From positions 1-5,180 of the forward strand of contig JACDGA010000145.1 in assembly GCA_013815505.1 (NCBI GenBank): 5,180 nt of DNA. Direction: 5' to 3'. Both the position numbers and the translations under genes were made by a program. Below the pieces are notes generated by a model. The model saw only the letters and a list, made by a program, of their open reading frames with translations. It ran no database searches and had not been told where the DNA came from. Below, piece after piece: positions 1-5,180 of this stretch. The DNA is from Acidimicrobiia bacterium (GTDB taxonomy: Bacteria > Actinomycetota > Acidimicrobiia > Acidimicrobiales > Ilumatobacteraceae). How positions within the stretch are numbered: the stretch's first letter is position 1; each line of letters opens with the position of its first letter.

Positions 1-320
1 AGTCGCACCACTACGGCGTCGTGAAGGCGTTCATCGGGCATGGCATCGGCGAGCAGTTCCACGGCGACATCCAGGTGCTGCACTACTACGACCCGCGCTC
101 GTCGCTGATCATGCGTCCCGGCATGACATTCACGATCGAGCCGATGATCTCGCTCGGCACGTGGCAGCACCGGATGTGGGAAGACGGTTGGACTGCGGTC
201 ACCGCCGACGGCAAACGCACGGCACAGTTCGAGCACACCGTGCTCGTCACCGACGACGGCGTCGAGGTGCTCACGGGTGGCGACGGCGCTGTCTCGCCCG
301 TCGCACCGTGGAACCGTTGA
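1..320 (+). CDS. map: Type I methionine aminopeptidase, C-terminal part (5' end outside window)
   Basis: Metal-dependent cytosolic enzyme that removes the initiator methionine from new proteins. The frame is open from base 3, so the GTG at 21 is an internal valine and not a start; about 105 C-terminal residues are present. Three expected metal or catalytic positions are visible: the His of GHGIG (bases 39-41) followed by the FH pair at 57-62, the Glu of FTIEPM (138-140), and the Glu of QFEHT (231-233). They correspond to H171, E204 and E235 of the E. coli enzyme. The upstream half, with the two metal-binding aspartates, is off the window. The tail after the last Glu is about 28 residues. The gene is not followed by infA, as the ribosomal-cluster map gene often is, so this may be one of the extra map paralogues common in Actinobacteria (inference). 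Its TGA overlaps the start of the next small frame. Confidence 0.95.
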   Translation, partial: SHHYGVVKAFIGHGIGEQFHGDIQVLHYYDPRSSLIMRPGMTFTIEPMISLGTWQHRMWEDGWTAVTADGKRTAQFEHTVLVTDDGVEVLTGGDGAVSPVAPWNR

Positions 321-436
321 GCCTCCGTCGCCGCAGCGCCGTTGCGCTCATGGGAATGCTCGCGCTCGGCGCCTGCCGTGGCGACGACACGAGCGGTGAC
401 GACGTCGTCGACCCGGCATCGGCGCCCGAGCGCTGA
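317..436 (+). CDS. Possible 39-residue lipoprotein
   Basis: Small frame starting at a TTG that shares bases with the methionine aminopeptidase stop (TTGA, 317-320). A GGA at 310-312 could serve as a weak ribosome binding site, and coupling to the upstream gene is also plausible. The predicted peptide has a textbook lipoprotein signal: an MSLRRRS basic n-region, a hydrophobic core at residues 8-19, and the lipobox LGAC with Cys20 as the expected lipidated residue. The mature part would be only 20 residues, acidic and rich in Asp, Pro and Ala, with no recognisable fold. In-frame ATGs at 350 and 356 would remove the basic n-region, so TTG is preferred. It ends 6 bases before the stop of the convergent cytochrome gene. 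It could be a true mini-lipoprotein, the remnant of a longer lipoprotein, or chance coding. No function can be assigned. Confidence 0.5.
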   Translation: MSLRRRSAVALMGMLALGACRGDDTSGDDVVDPASAPER

Positions 437-442
437 CGCCGC

Positions 443-853
443 TCAGGAGCCCGTCGCCGGGCCGATCTCGCGAATCCATTCGATGAGCGACTCGATCTCG
501 GCGTCGTCGAGCCCGTTGACCGGCATCGCCACCTCGTAGCCGTCGACGCGCTCCGCGTCCGGCTCGGCGATCGCCCGGCGCAGATAGGCGTCGTCGGCGA
601 CCACCGTCGAACCGTCGTCGAGCGACACCTCGGTGCCGTACAGCTCGGTGAGCGGCGGACCGATGTCACCCTGACCGTTGGCGCCGTGGCACGAAACGCA
701 TCCGTTGTCGCTGAACACGTCAAACCCTGCGGCAGCCGCCGGCGACAGCGTCGCCTCCGGCTCGGCGGCATCGTCGCCGCCACAGGCGACGAGAAGTGCG
801 GCAGTCACGACCACTGCCGACACGGCGTTGACGGCGACCAGGCGGCGAAGCAC
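443..853 (-). CDS. Lipid-anchored monoheme cytochrome c (class I type)
   Basis: A 136-residue membrane-attached electron carrier facing outside the cytoplasmic membrane. From the GTG at 853 it begins MLRRLVAVNAV, with a hydrophobic stretch and lipobox LVAC (Cys24 lipidated), then an Asp/Glu/Ala-rich linker. Heme attachment is CVSCH (Cys52, Cys55, His56), followed by GANGQGDIGPPL, typical of small cytochromes c. The likely sixth heme ligand is Met110 in EVAMPVNGL. The C-terminal helix LDDAEIESLIEWIREIG matches the class I fold. An alternative GTG at 898 overlaps the GNAT stop (GTGA) and would add 15 residues of poor signal-peptide character, so the inner start is preferred; the spacer it leaves contains a hairpin. 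It is the last gene of a coaA-GNAT-cytochrome run. The redox partner is not visible, and no oxidase or reductase gene lies nearby. Confidence 0.88.
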   Translation of the reverse strand: MLRRLVAVNAVSAVVVTAALLVACGGDDAAEPEATLSPAAAAGFDVFSDNGCVSCHGANGQGDIGPPLTELYGTEVSLDDGSTVVADDAYLRRAIAEPDAERVDGYEVAMPVNGLDDAEIESLIEWIREIGPATGS

Positions 854-871
854 GGGGGCAGTCTGGCAGCG

Positions 872-889
872 CGAGGCGTCAACGCCTCG
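872..889 (-). promoter_or_regulatory. GC-rich hairpin between GNAT and cytochrome c genes
   Basis: Perfect inverted repeat CGAGGCGT-CA-ACGCCTCG: 8 base pairs with a 2-base loop, or 7 pairs with a 4-base loop. It lies 5 bases past the GNAT stop and 18 bases before the preferred cytochrome GTG. No T-run follows on the minus strand, so it is not a classical intrinsic terminator. It could lower or separate expression of the cytochrome, or stabilise an mRNA end. If translation starts at 898 instead, it lies inside coding sequence. Confidence 0.4.
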
Positions 890-894
890 TGCCG

Positions 895-1437
895 TCACAG
901 CTCGTGGACCATCCAGATCTCGTCGCGCACGTCGGCGTCGCCGAGCCGCAGCGCCGCTGGGTGCACGCCCCACCTGCGGTACCCGCATCGCTCGTAGAAG
1001 GGCTCGAGCCCCTCGCCATCGCGCACGCTGAGCGCCAGATGGTGGAGACCGAGCGATCGGGCGAGCTCGTGCAGCTGCGCCATCAGGAACTGGCCGTGGC
1101 CGCGCCCTTGCACGTCGGGGTGCACCGCGAGGCGGCCGACCACCTGCCAGTGAGGCTGGACCGGGCTGTCCTGGTCGACGAGGAAGCCCATCGCGATCGC
1201 TCGTCCCGTGTCGTCGTCCGCGTCTTCCTTGACGAGGATGCCGAGCGCATCGACGCCCTCCGCAACCCGGACCAGCGCTGCGTCCAGCCGCGGCGCGATG
1301 TCGGCGGCAGACACCGGTGCGACAAAGCCGATCGAACCACCGGCGTTCGTGGCGTCCACCCACAGCCGCAACAGATCGGCTCGCAGACCCGGCTCGGCGG
1401 CGCGCGCCGGCGAGACGTGTTCGAACCGGACGTTCAC
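895..1437 (-). CDS. GNAT-family N-acetyltransferase
   Basis: A 180-residue acetyl-CoA-dependent acyltransferase of the Gcn5-related family, probably cytosolic and acetylating a small molecule or an amino terminus; the substrate cannot be read from sequence. The core strand and pyrophosphate-binding loop are clear: GRLAVHPDVQGRGHG at residues 101-115 matches the (Q/R)xxGxG/A signature of motif A. It is followed by a helix and the motif B region GLEPFYERCGY (143-153). The end, RDEIWMVHEL, is typical of single-domain GNATs. The roughly 80 residues before the core are less typical but include an alpha-helical segment common at GNAT N-termini. The GTG start at 1437 overlaps the coaA stop (GTGA, 1434-1437). 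No separate ribosome binding site is obvious, suggesting translational coupling. Shared use of CoA thioesters is a possible but unproven link to coaA. Confidence 0.9.
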   Translation of the reverse strand: MNVRFEHVSPARAAEPGLRADLLRLWVDATNAGGSIGFVAPVSAADIAPRLDAALVRVAEGVDALGILVKEDADDDTGRAIAMGFLVDQDSPVQPHWQVVGRLAVHPDVQGRGHGQFLMAQLHELARSLGLHHLALSVRDGEGLEPFYERCGYRRWGVHPAALRLGDADVRDEIWMVHEL

Positions 1438-2414
1438 AGCTTGCGCAGGCGGATGTCGTGCACGCGGTGGTCGACCGACTTGCGCAGCACGAGTGAGGCA
1501 CGCTCACGCGTCGGCTTGATGTTGTCGCGCAGGTTGAGCCCGTTGATGTCGGTCCAGATGCCCTTGGCGATGGTCACCGCGTCCTCGTCGCTGAGGGCGG
1601 CGAAGTGGCGGAAGAAGCTCGCCGGGTTCTGGAACACGGCATTGCGCAGCGCGAGGAAGCGATCGACGTACCACCCCTCGATGTCCGCCTCGTCGGCGTC
1701 GATGTAGATCGAGAAGTCGAAGTAGTCGCTGACGAACTCGTCGGGTGCGCCGGGCCCGCCTCCGCCGACGCCGCCCTGCAACACGTTGAGTCCCTCCAGG
1801 ATCAAGATGTCGGGTTGCTCGATGTCGACGAACTCGTCGGGGATGATGTCGTACACGACGTGGCTGTACACGGGTGCGTGGACGCACTCGGCGCCACTCT
1901 TCACCTCGCGCAGGAACGCCAGCAGCCGCCGCGTGTCGTACGACTCGGGGAAGCCCTTGCGATTGATGAGATCACGGTCCTCCAGCACCTTGTTCGGGTA
2001 GAGGAAGCCGTCAGTCGTCACGAGGTCGACCTTCGGATGGTCGGGCCATCGAGCGAGCAGCGCCTGCAGGATCCTCGCAAACGTGCTCTTGCCGACCGCC
2101 ACGCTGCCGGCGACGCCGATGACGTAGGGCACCTTCGGTGCCATCGCGCCGAGGAACGTCGCCGACACCTTGTGCAGATCCTGCGTCGCGGCGACGTACA
2201 GGTTGAGCAGGCGCGAGAGCGGCAGGTAGACGGCGGCGACCTCGTCGAGGTCGATGCGCTCGTTGATGCCGCGGAGCCGGTCGAGATCGTGCTCGCGCAG
2301 GGTCATCGGCGTCGCTGCCCGCAGCTCGGACCACTCGTCACGAGAGAACGACAGGTAGCGATCCGCACGAGGCGGCAGCGCCCGATCGGGATCCGGGATC
2401 GCCGAGGCGGACAC
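1434..2414 (-). CDS. coaA: Type I (prokaryotic) pantothenate kinase
   Basis: Cytosolic enzyme that phosphorylates pantothenate with ATP, the first and usually rate-limiting step of coenzyme A synthesis, typically feedback-inhibited by CoA. At 326 residues it matches the family (about 310-320). The P-loop GSVAVGKST is at residues 103-111. Next come TTDGFLYPN (133-141), with the Asp expected to act at the active site, KGFPESYD (153-160), and PVYSHVVYD (181-189), carrying the conserved His and Tyr pair. ILEGLNVLQ (204-212) follows, and the conserved C-terminal block runs from INGLNLRDNI through PTRERA to DHRVHDIRLRKL. A Gly-rich insertion (GGVGGGGPGAPDE) follows ILEGLNVLQ. The GTG start at 2414 is supported by a -10-like box exactly 6 bases upstream, suggesting a leaderless mRNA. 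It is the first gene of a minus-strand run with the GNAT and cytochrome genes. Confidence 0.97.
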   Translation of the reverse strand: MSASAIPDPDRALPPRADRYLSFSRDEWSELRAATPMTLREHDLDRLRGINERIDLDEVAAVYLPLSRLLNLYVAATQDLHKVSATFLGAMAPKVPYVIGVAGSVAVGKSTFARILQALLARWPDHPKVDLVTTDGFLYPNKVLEDRDLINRKGFPESYDTRRLLAFLREVKSGAECVHAPVYSHVVYDIIPDEFVDIEQPDILILEGLNVLQGGVGGGGPGAPDEFVSDYFDFSIYIDADEADIEGWYVDRFLALRNAVFQNPASFFRHFAALSDEDAVTIAKGIWTDINGLNLRDNIKPTRERASLVLRKSVDHRVHDIRLRKL

Positions 2415-2420
2415 GGCAGC

Positions 2421-2426
2421 ACCCTA
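2421..2426 (-). promoter_or_regulatory. Putative -10 element of coaA (leaderless)
   Basis: Minus strand reads TAGGGT, fitting the actinobacterial TANNNT -10 consensus. Six bases separate it from the coaA GTG, so transcription would begin at or next to the start codon. No convincing -35 is seen. It shares the TA of CCTAGG with the opposite promoter. Confidence 0.5.
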
Positions 2427-2430
2427 GGCT
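2425..2430 (+). promoter_or_regulatory. Putative -10 element of the DNA methyltransferase gene (leaderless)
   Basis: Plus strand reads TAGGCT, fitting TANNNT, with exactly six bases to the GTG at 2437. It overlaps the minus-strand box by two bases (2425-2426), so the two promoters probably cannot be occupied by RNA polymerase at the same time. No convincing -35 is seen. Confidence 0.5.
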
Positions 2431-2436
2431 CCCGAC

Positions 2437-3855
2437 GTGGGGTCCGCCGAAGCTGCGCAGCGCAAGCGCACCGGCGCCTGGTACACGCCCCCCGACCTCG
2501 TCGACCGACTCGTGTCGGGTGCGTTGGACGGATGGCGCCTCCCTGAGGGGCGCCCCGTGCGCGTCGTCGACCCTGCGTGCGGCGACGGACGCTTCCTCCT
2601 CGCTGCGGCCCGGGCACTCGAAGCGGTCGCGGCCGACGTCGAGGTGACCGGGTGGGACATCGATCCCGAGGCGGCCGCCGATGCCGGCGCAGCGCTGACG
2701 GCAGGGGCGCCGCCGTCACGCACCGTGACGGTCGGCAGCGGTGACGCGCTCGGTCTCGACTGGCAGCGTGCGCACTACGACCTGTTGATCGGCAACCCGC
2801 CGTTCCTGTCGCAGCTCGCGACGTCGACGTCGAGGCGTCGCGCCGGCGTCTGGGGCGGCGGCGTGTACGCCGACGCCGCGGTCGACTTCCTCGCGATGGC
2901 GCTCGAGCTGACCCGACGCCACGGTGCCCGCCTTGCGCTCGTGCTCCCGCAGTCCGTGCTGTCGTCGCGCGATGCCGCGCCGGTGCGCGCCGAGATCGAT
3001 CGGCGGGCGCGACGCAGGTGGTCGTGGTGGTCGCCCGAACACCACTTCGACGCCGCCGTGCTCGTCTGCGCCCTCGTGTTCGAAACGACAGATTCGTCCC
3101 GTGAGCCCGAGCAGCCTGCGCCGCTCGGGAACTGGACCGGCATCGTTGCAGCGGGGCTCGGCATCCCTGGCGTCCCTCCGCTCGACGCAAGCGGCTCGCT
3201 CGGTGATCGGGCGACGCTGCGTGCGAACTTCCGCGACGAGTACTACGGCCTCGTTCCCGGTGTCGTCGAGGGCGGTGACGGCCCGCCGCTCGTCACGTGC
3301 GGGCTCATCGATCCCGGTCGGTTGCTGTGGGGCGCCCGCCCCGCCAGGTTCGCCCGCCAAGAGCTCGCCGAGCCCCGGGTCACCATCGATCGGTTGTCGC
3401 CGGCGATGCAGGCGTGGGCGCACCGCAAGCTCGTGCCGAAAGTGCTCGTCGCCAGCCAGACACGGGTGCTCGAAGCCGTCGCCGACCCCGAGGGGACGCT
3501 GCTGCCCGGCGTGCCTGTCACCACGGTGACACCGCTGCCGCTCGTCACGGACGACGTCACCCGCGTGGTGTGGGAGATCGCTGCCGTGCTCACGTCGCCG
3601 GTCGCCACCGTGTGGGCGTGGCACCAGCACGCCGGCAGCGGGCTTTCGGCGAGCGCGATGCGCGTGGGACCCCGAACGCTGGCCGAGCTCCCGTGGCCGG
3701 ATGGCTCGCTCGACGACGCCGTCGATGCGCTGTGGTCAGGCGACGTGACGCGTTGCGGCCGGCTCGTCGACGCGGCCTACGGCGTCGACGACGTCGAACT
3801 GTTCGACTGGTGGTGCCGCTCGCTCCCCCGTCACGACGTGACACCAGCGAGGTAG
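2437..3855 (+). CDS. Orphan N6-adenine DNA methyltransferase (gamma class, TaqI/Eco57I-like)
   Basis: A 472-residue enzyme expected to transfer a methyl group from S-adenosylmethionine to adenine N6 in a specific DNA sequence. Motifs run in gamma-class order: motif X GAWYTPPDLVDRLV (residues 13-26), motif I VVDPACGDGRF (43-53), motif II WDID (73-76), a motif III-like GDALGLD (102-108), and catalytic motif IV NPPF (120-123). The block YADAAVDFLAMALEL (144-158) and the strand leading to LVLPQSVLSSRDA (168-180) are typical of TaqI/Eco57I/HsdM-like enzymes. Residues from about 215 to the end form a probable target-recognition domain closing with SASAMRVGPRTLAELPWP (404-421), a familiar ending of such domains. 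No nuclease motif is visible within it, and no endonuclease or specificity gene lies beside it. The GTG start places motif X near the N-terminus, as usual. It is divergent from coaA and overlaps the HAD gene tail to tail. The target sequence is unknown. Confidence 0.88.
   Translation: MGSAEAAQRKRTGAWYTPPDLVDRLVSGALDGWRLPEGRPVRVVDPACGDGRFLLAAARALEAVAADVEVTGWDIDPEAAADAGAALTAGAPPSRTVTVGSGDALGLDWQRAHYDLLIGNPPFLSQLATSTSRRRAGVWGGGVYADAAVDFLAMALELTRRHGARLALVLPQSVLSSRDAAPVRAEIDRRARRRWSWWSPEHHFDAAVLVCALVFETTDSSREPEQPAPLGNWTGIVAAGLGIPGVPPLDASGSLGDRATLRANFRDEYYGLVPGVVEGGDGPPLVTCGLIDPGRLLWGARPARFARQELAEPRVTIDRLSPAMQAWAHRKLVPKVLVASQTRVLEAVADPEGTLLPGVPVTTVTPLPLVTDDVTRVVWEIAAVLTSPVATVWAWHQHAGSGLSASAMRVGPRTLAELPWPDGSLDDAVDALWSGDVTRCGRLVDAAYGVDDVELFDWWCRSLPRHDVTPAR
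3831..3855. other. 25-base tail-to-tail gene overlap
   Basis: The methyltransferase stop (TAG, 3853-3855, plus) lies inside the HAD gene, and the HAD stop (TGA read from 3833 to 3831, minus) lies inside the methyltransferase gene. The last 8 codons of each are therefore antisense to the other. No intrinsic terminator is visible at this junction on either strand. Confidence 0.9.
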
Positions 3856-4562
3856 TCCGGCAACTCCCTGATCGAGCCGAGCTCGGCGAACCCGGTGTCG
3901 TGCTCGACGTGCTCGTGCTGCCACGTGTACGTGTACGGGATGTGCACGGCGTGGGCGCCGAGCTCGAGCACGGGAAGGATGTCGCTGCGCACCGAGTTGC
4001 CGATCATGCAGAAGCGGGCGGGCTCGACACCGAGCAGGTCGATGAGCGTGCGGTACGTGGGCGGATCCTTCTCGGACACGATCTCGACGTACTCGAAGAA
4101 GTGCTCGAGCCCCGACGTGGTCACCTTGCGCTCCTGGTGCACGAGATCGCCCTTCGTCACGACGACGAGCCGGTAGTCACCGCTGAGTTTCTCGAGCACC
4201 TCCGGGACACCGTCGAGCAGTCGCACCGGTTCAGTCAGCATCTCTCGTGCCAGGCCGATGAGCTCGCGCACGACGGGCATCGGCACCGCGCCGTTGGTGA
4301 CGTCGATCGCGCACTCCGCCATCGAGAGCACGAAGGCCTTCACTCCGTAGCCGAGGTCGGCGAGGTTCGCCATCTCCGTCGCGTGCAGCGCGTCGGCGAC
4401 GTCGATGCCCCTCGGCGCATGCGGGGCGACCAGCTCGACGAAGCGCGCCTGCACCTCGACGAACCGGTCCTCGTTGTGCCACAGCGTGTCGTCGGCGTCG
4501 AACGCGACGACCTCGAACCGCTCGACGCGCGTCCGGGGCGCAACGAACTCGCCGGCGCTCAT
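3831..4562 (-). CDS. HAD-superfamily hydrolase (probable small-molecule phosphatase)
   Basis: A 243-residue cytosolic haloacid-dehalogenase-like enzyme, most likely a phosphatase with an alpha-helical cap between motifs I and II. Motif I is FDADDTLW, with nucleophile Asp22 and acid/base Asp24. Motif II is VVVTKGD with Thr136. Motif III is SEKDPPTY with Lys165. Motif IV is MIGNSVRSDILP, where the usual first Asp of GDSxxSD is Asn189 while Asp194 is kept. I recall GNSxRSDxLP as a subfamily feature, so loss of activity is not implied. The cap region (about 30-115) is helical. The substrate cannot be read from sequence; the operon context makes a phosphorylated cofactor or vitamin plausible but unproven. 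ATG at 4562 overlaps the upstream HTH gene stop (ATGA, 4559-4562), and no strong ribosome binding site is seen, so coupling is likely. Its 3' end overlaps the convergent methyltransferase gene by 25 bases. Confidence 0.92.
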   Translation of the reverse strand: MSAGEFVAPRTRVERFEVVAFDADDTLWHNEDRFVEVQARFVELVAPHAPRGIDVADALHATEMANLADLGYGVKAFVLSMAECAIDVTNGAVPMPVVRELIGLAREMLTEPVRLLDGVPEVLEKLSGDYRLVVVTKGDLVHQERKVTTSGLEHFFEYVEIVSEKDPPTYRTLIDLLGVEPARFCMIGNSVRSDILPVLELGAHAVHIPYTYTWQHEHVEHDTGFAELGSIRELPDYLAGVTS

Positions 4563-4966
4563 CGATGGATGGCGTTGAGGTAGTTGTACACGGTGATGCG
4601 GCTCACGCTCATCGCGTCGGCGACGTCCTCCACGGCGCGACGCAGGATGAACGCGCCGCGCTCGTCGAGCAGCCTGATCGCCATCTGCTTGTCATCCCTG
4701 GCGAGCGACGCGAGCGTGCCGCCGAGCTCGGTCTCGACGGCATCGATGAGCCGGTCGAGCGCACCGTGCAACGGTGGGAGGCGAACAGCACCGACCGTCA
4801 CCCCGTCCCAGACGAGCGGGACATCACTCGGCTCGACGGCATCAGGTGGCACGAACGTCGCACCGACCGCGTCGACGACGGGACTGACGGCGTCGACGAG
4901 CGGATGCCGCTCGGGCTCGGCCGGCGGGCGGCGCGTTCGCTGGGGCGTCGATCGCGGCCTGCTCAT
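4559..4966 (-). CDS. Short YheO/DauR-type helix-turn-helix protein
   Basis: A 135-residue likely DNA-binding regulator. The C-terminal block LARDDKQMAIRLLDERGAF, then ILRRAVEDVADAMSVSRITVYNYL (about residues 88-130), is a close match to the HTH found at the end of YheO/DauR-like regulators (HTH_22 type). AVEDVADAMSVSRITVYNYL is the helix-turn-helix itself, ending 5 residues from the C-terminus. Classical members are about 200-240 residues with an N-terminal PAS-like sensor. Here only about 65 residues stand in its place, after a basic Arg/Pro-rich start, so the sensor is reduced or different. The ATG at 4966 overlaps the stop of the preceding gene (ATGA, 4963-4966). A longer upstream reading of the frame enters a very Arg-rich antisense-like stretch and is rejected. 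It may regulate its own operon; no operator can be identified here. Confidence 0.8.
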   Translation of the reverse strand: MSRPRSTPQRTRRPPAEPERHPLVDAVSPVVDAVGATFVPPDAVEPSDVPLVWDGVTVGAVRLPPLHGALDRLIDAVETELGGTLASLARDDKQMAIRLLDERGAFILRRAVEDVADAMSVSRITVYNYLNAIHR

Positions 4967-5180
4967 GCGGCGTCGTCTTCGCGCTCGACGGAGAGCCGGA
5001 CGCCGGACGCCCCGTTGGCGAACGCCGCCGTCAACAGCGCGGCGACGATGACGGGCATCTCGGACGCATCGGCACGACACGTCGAGCTCAACGCGCCGAA
5101 GTCGACGACGCCGCCCGCCGCCTCCACCGCGGCGATCGCCGACGTCACGTGTGCACCCGGCTGGCCTTCGGTGAACGGCT
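4963..5180 (-). CDS. Thiamine-binding (MTH1187/YkoF-type) protein, N-terminus outside window
   Basis: 71 C-terminal residues are visible and the frame stays open to the window edge, so the GTG at 5148 is probably internal. The segment PFTEGQPGAHVTSAIAAV, followed by an alternating strand/helix pattern ending in GASGVRLSVERE, resembles the roughly 95-100-residue MTH1187/YkoF/YqgV family. Those proteins have a ferredoxin-like fold and bind thiamine or related hydroxymethylpyrimidine compounds. The match rests on the EGQPGxHVxxAI region and the overall pattern, recalled and not searched. The usual GPFGT-like segment is replaced by DFGALSST. Probably only some 15-25 residues are missing. It is the most upstream visible gene of a run whose next two members overlap by 4 bases each, so the three are probably co-transcribed and translationally coupled. 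Confidence 0.68.
   Translation of the reverse strand, partial: PFTEGQPGAHVTSAIAAVEAAGGVVDFGALSSTCRADASEMPVIVAALLTAAFANGASGVRLSVEREDDAA

Noticed and set aside
398..409. Perfect 12-base palindrome GACGACGTCGTC
   Set aside because: It encodes Asp-Asp-Val-Val in the small lipoprotein, and GAC/GTC-rich codons make such palindromes common in this composition. No second copy or operator context was seen.
428..444. Small hairpin (GAGCG/CGCTC) spanning the convergent stops of the mini-lipoprotein and cytochrome genes
   Set aside because: Only five base pairs with a seven-base loop and no T-run on either strand; too weak to call a terminator.
443..1507. A 354-residue cytochrome fusion reading upstream through the GNAT gene
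   Set aside because: The extra N-terminal part is an Arg/Ala-rich shadow of the GNAT gene. The lipoprotein signal and GTG start at 853 mark the true beginning.
1605..2546. Long plus-strand frame antisense to coaA
   Set aside because: coaA on the minus strand shows every family motif; the antisense product is composition-driven.
2303..3190. Long open frame on the minus strand opposite the methyltransferase gene
   Set aside because: Its protein is extremely Arg/Ala/Pro-rich with no family-like motifs, as expected for a shadow of GC-rich coding sequence; the plus-strand methyltransferase motifs explain the region.
2437..4562. Restriction-modification or BREX/DISARM-like defence cluster
   Set aside because: Only the methyltransferase is present. 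The neighbours are coaA and a HAD hydrolase, with no nuclease, helicase, ATPase or specificity subunit in the window.
3297..4583. Long plus-strand open frame covering the methyltransferase end and antisense to the HAD gene
   Set aside because: Low-complexity Arg/His-rich translation with no recognisable domain. The motifs of both the methyltransferase and the HAD protein lie in other frames.

Overview
The window is a compact, very GC-rich stretch of bacterial chromosome. GTG (and one TTG) start codons are used freely, and almost every gene overlaps or abuts its neighbour. The gene families fit a high-GC actinobacterium: a prokaryotic type I pantothenate kinase, actinobacterial-looking lipoprotein signals, and leaderless-type promoters with a TANNNT -10. 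My best guess is the Acidimicrobiia (Ilumatobacter-like). That placement is from general impression, not a search. There are no RNA genes, insertion sequences, CRISPR arrays or phage genes, and no gene-free stretch over 300 bases.

Layout, left to right. (1) 1-320, plus: the C-terminal part of a type I methionine aminopeptidase. Its stop overlaps the TTG start of a possible 39-residue lipoprotein (317-436, plus). (2) 443-2414, minus: three genes read right to left, pantothenate kinase (coaA), then a GNAT acetyltransferase, then a lipid-anchored monoheme cytochrome c. coaA and the GNAT gene share a 4-base GTGA overlap. A hairpin lies between the GNAT and cytochrome genes. (3) 2415-2436: a 22-base divergent promoter region centred on CCTAGG, with one -10-like box per strand placed at exactly equal distances from two GTG starts. 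(4) 2437-3855, plus: a solitary gamma-class N6-adenine DNA methyltransferase with its own target-recognition region and no restriction enzyme next to it. (5) 3831-5180, minus: a three-gene operon read right to left, with 4-base ATGA overlaps at both junctions. It encodes a thiamine-binding (MTH1187/YkoF-type) protein cut by the window edge, a short YheO/DauR-type HTH protein, and a HAD-family hydrolase. The HAD gene overlaps the methyltransferase gene tail to tail by 25 bases.

How the genes work together. Most of the content is cofactor and housekeeping metabolism: CoA synthesis, N-terminal Met removal, possible thiamine handling and electron transfer. I do not see a clear new defence or mobile system. 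The points most worth following up are the mirror-symmetric leaderless divergent promoter, the orphan methyltransferase it would drive opposite coaA, the thiamine-binding/HTH/HAD operon, and the tiny lipoprotein gene.
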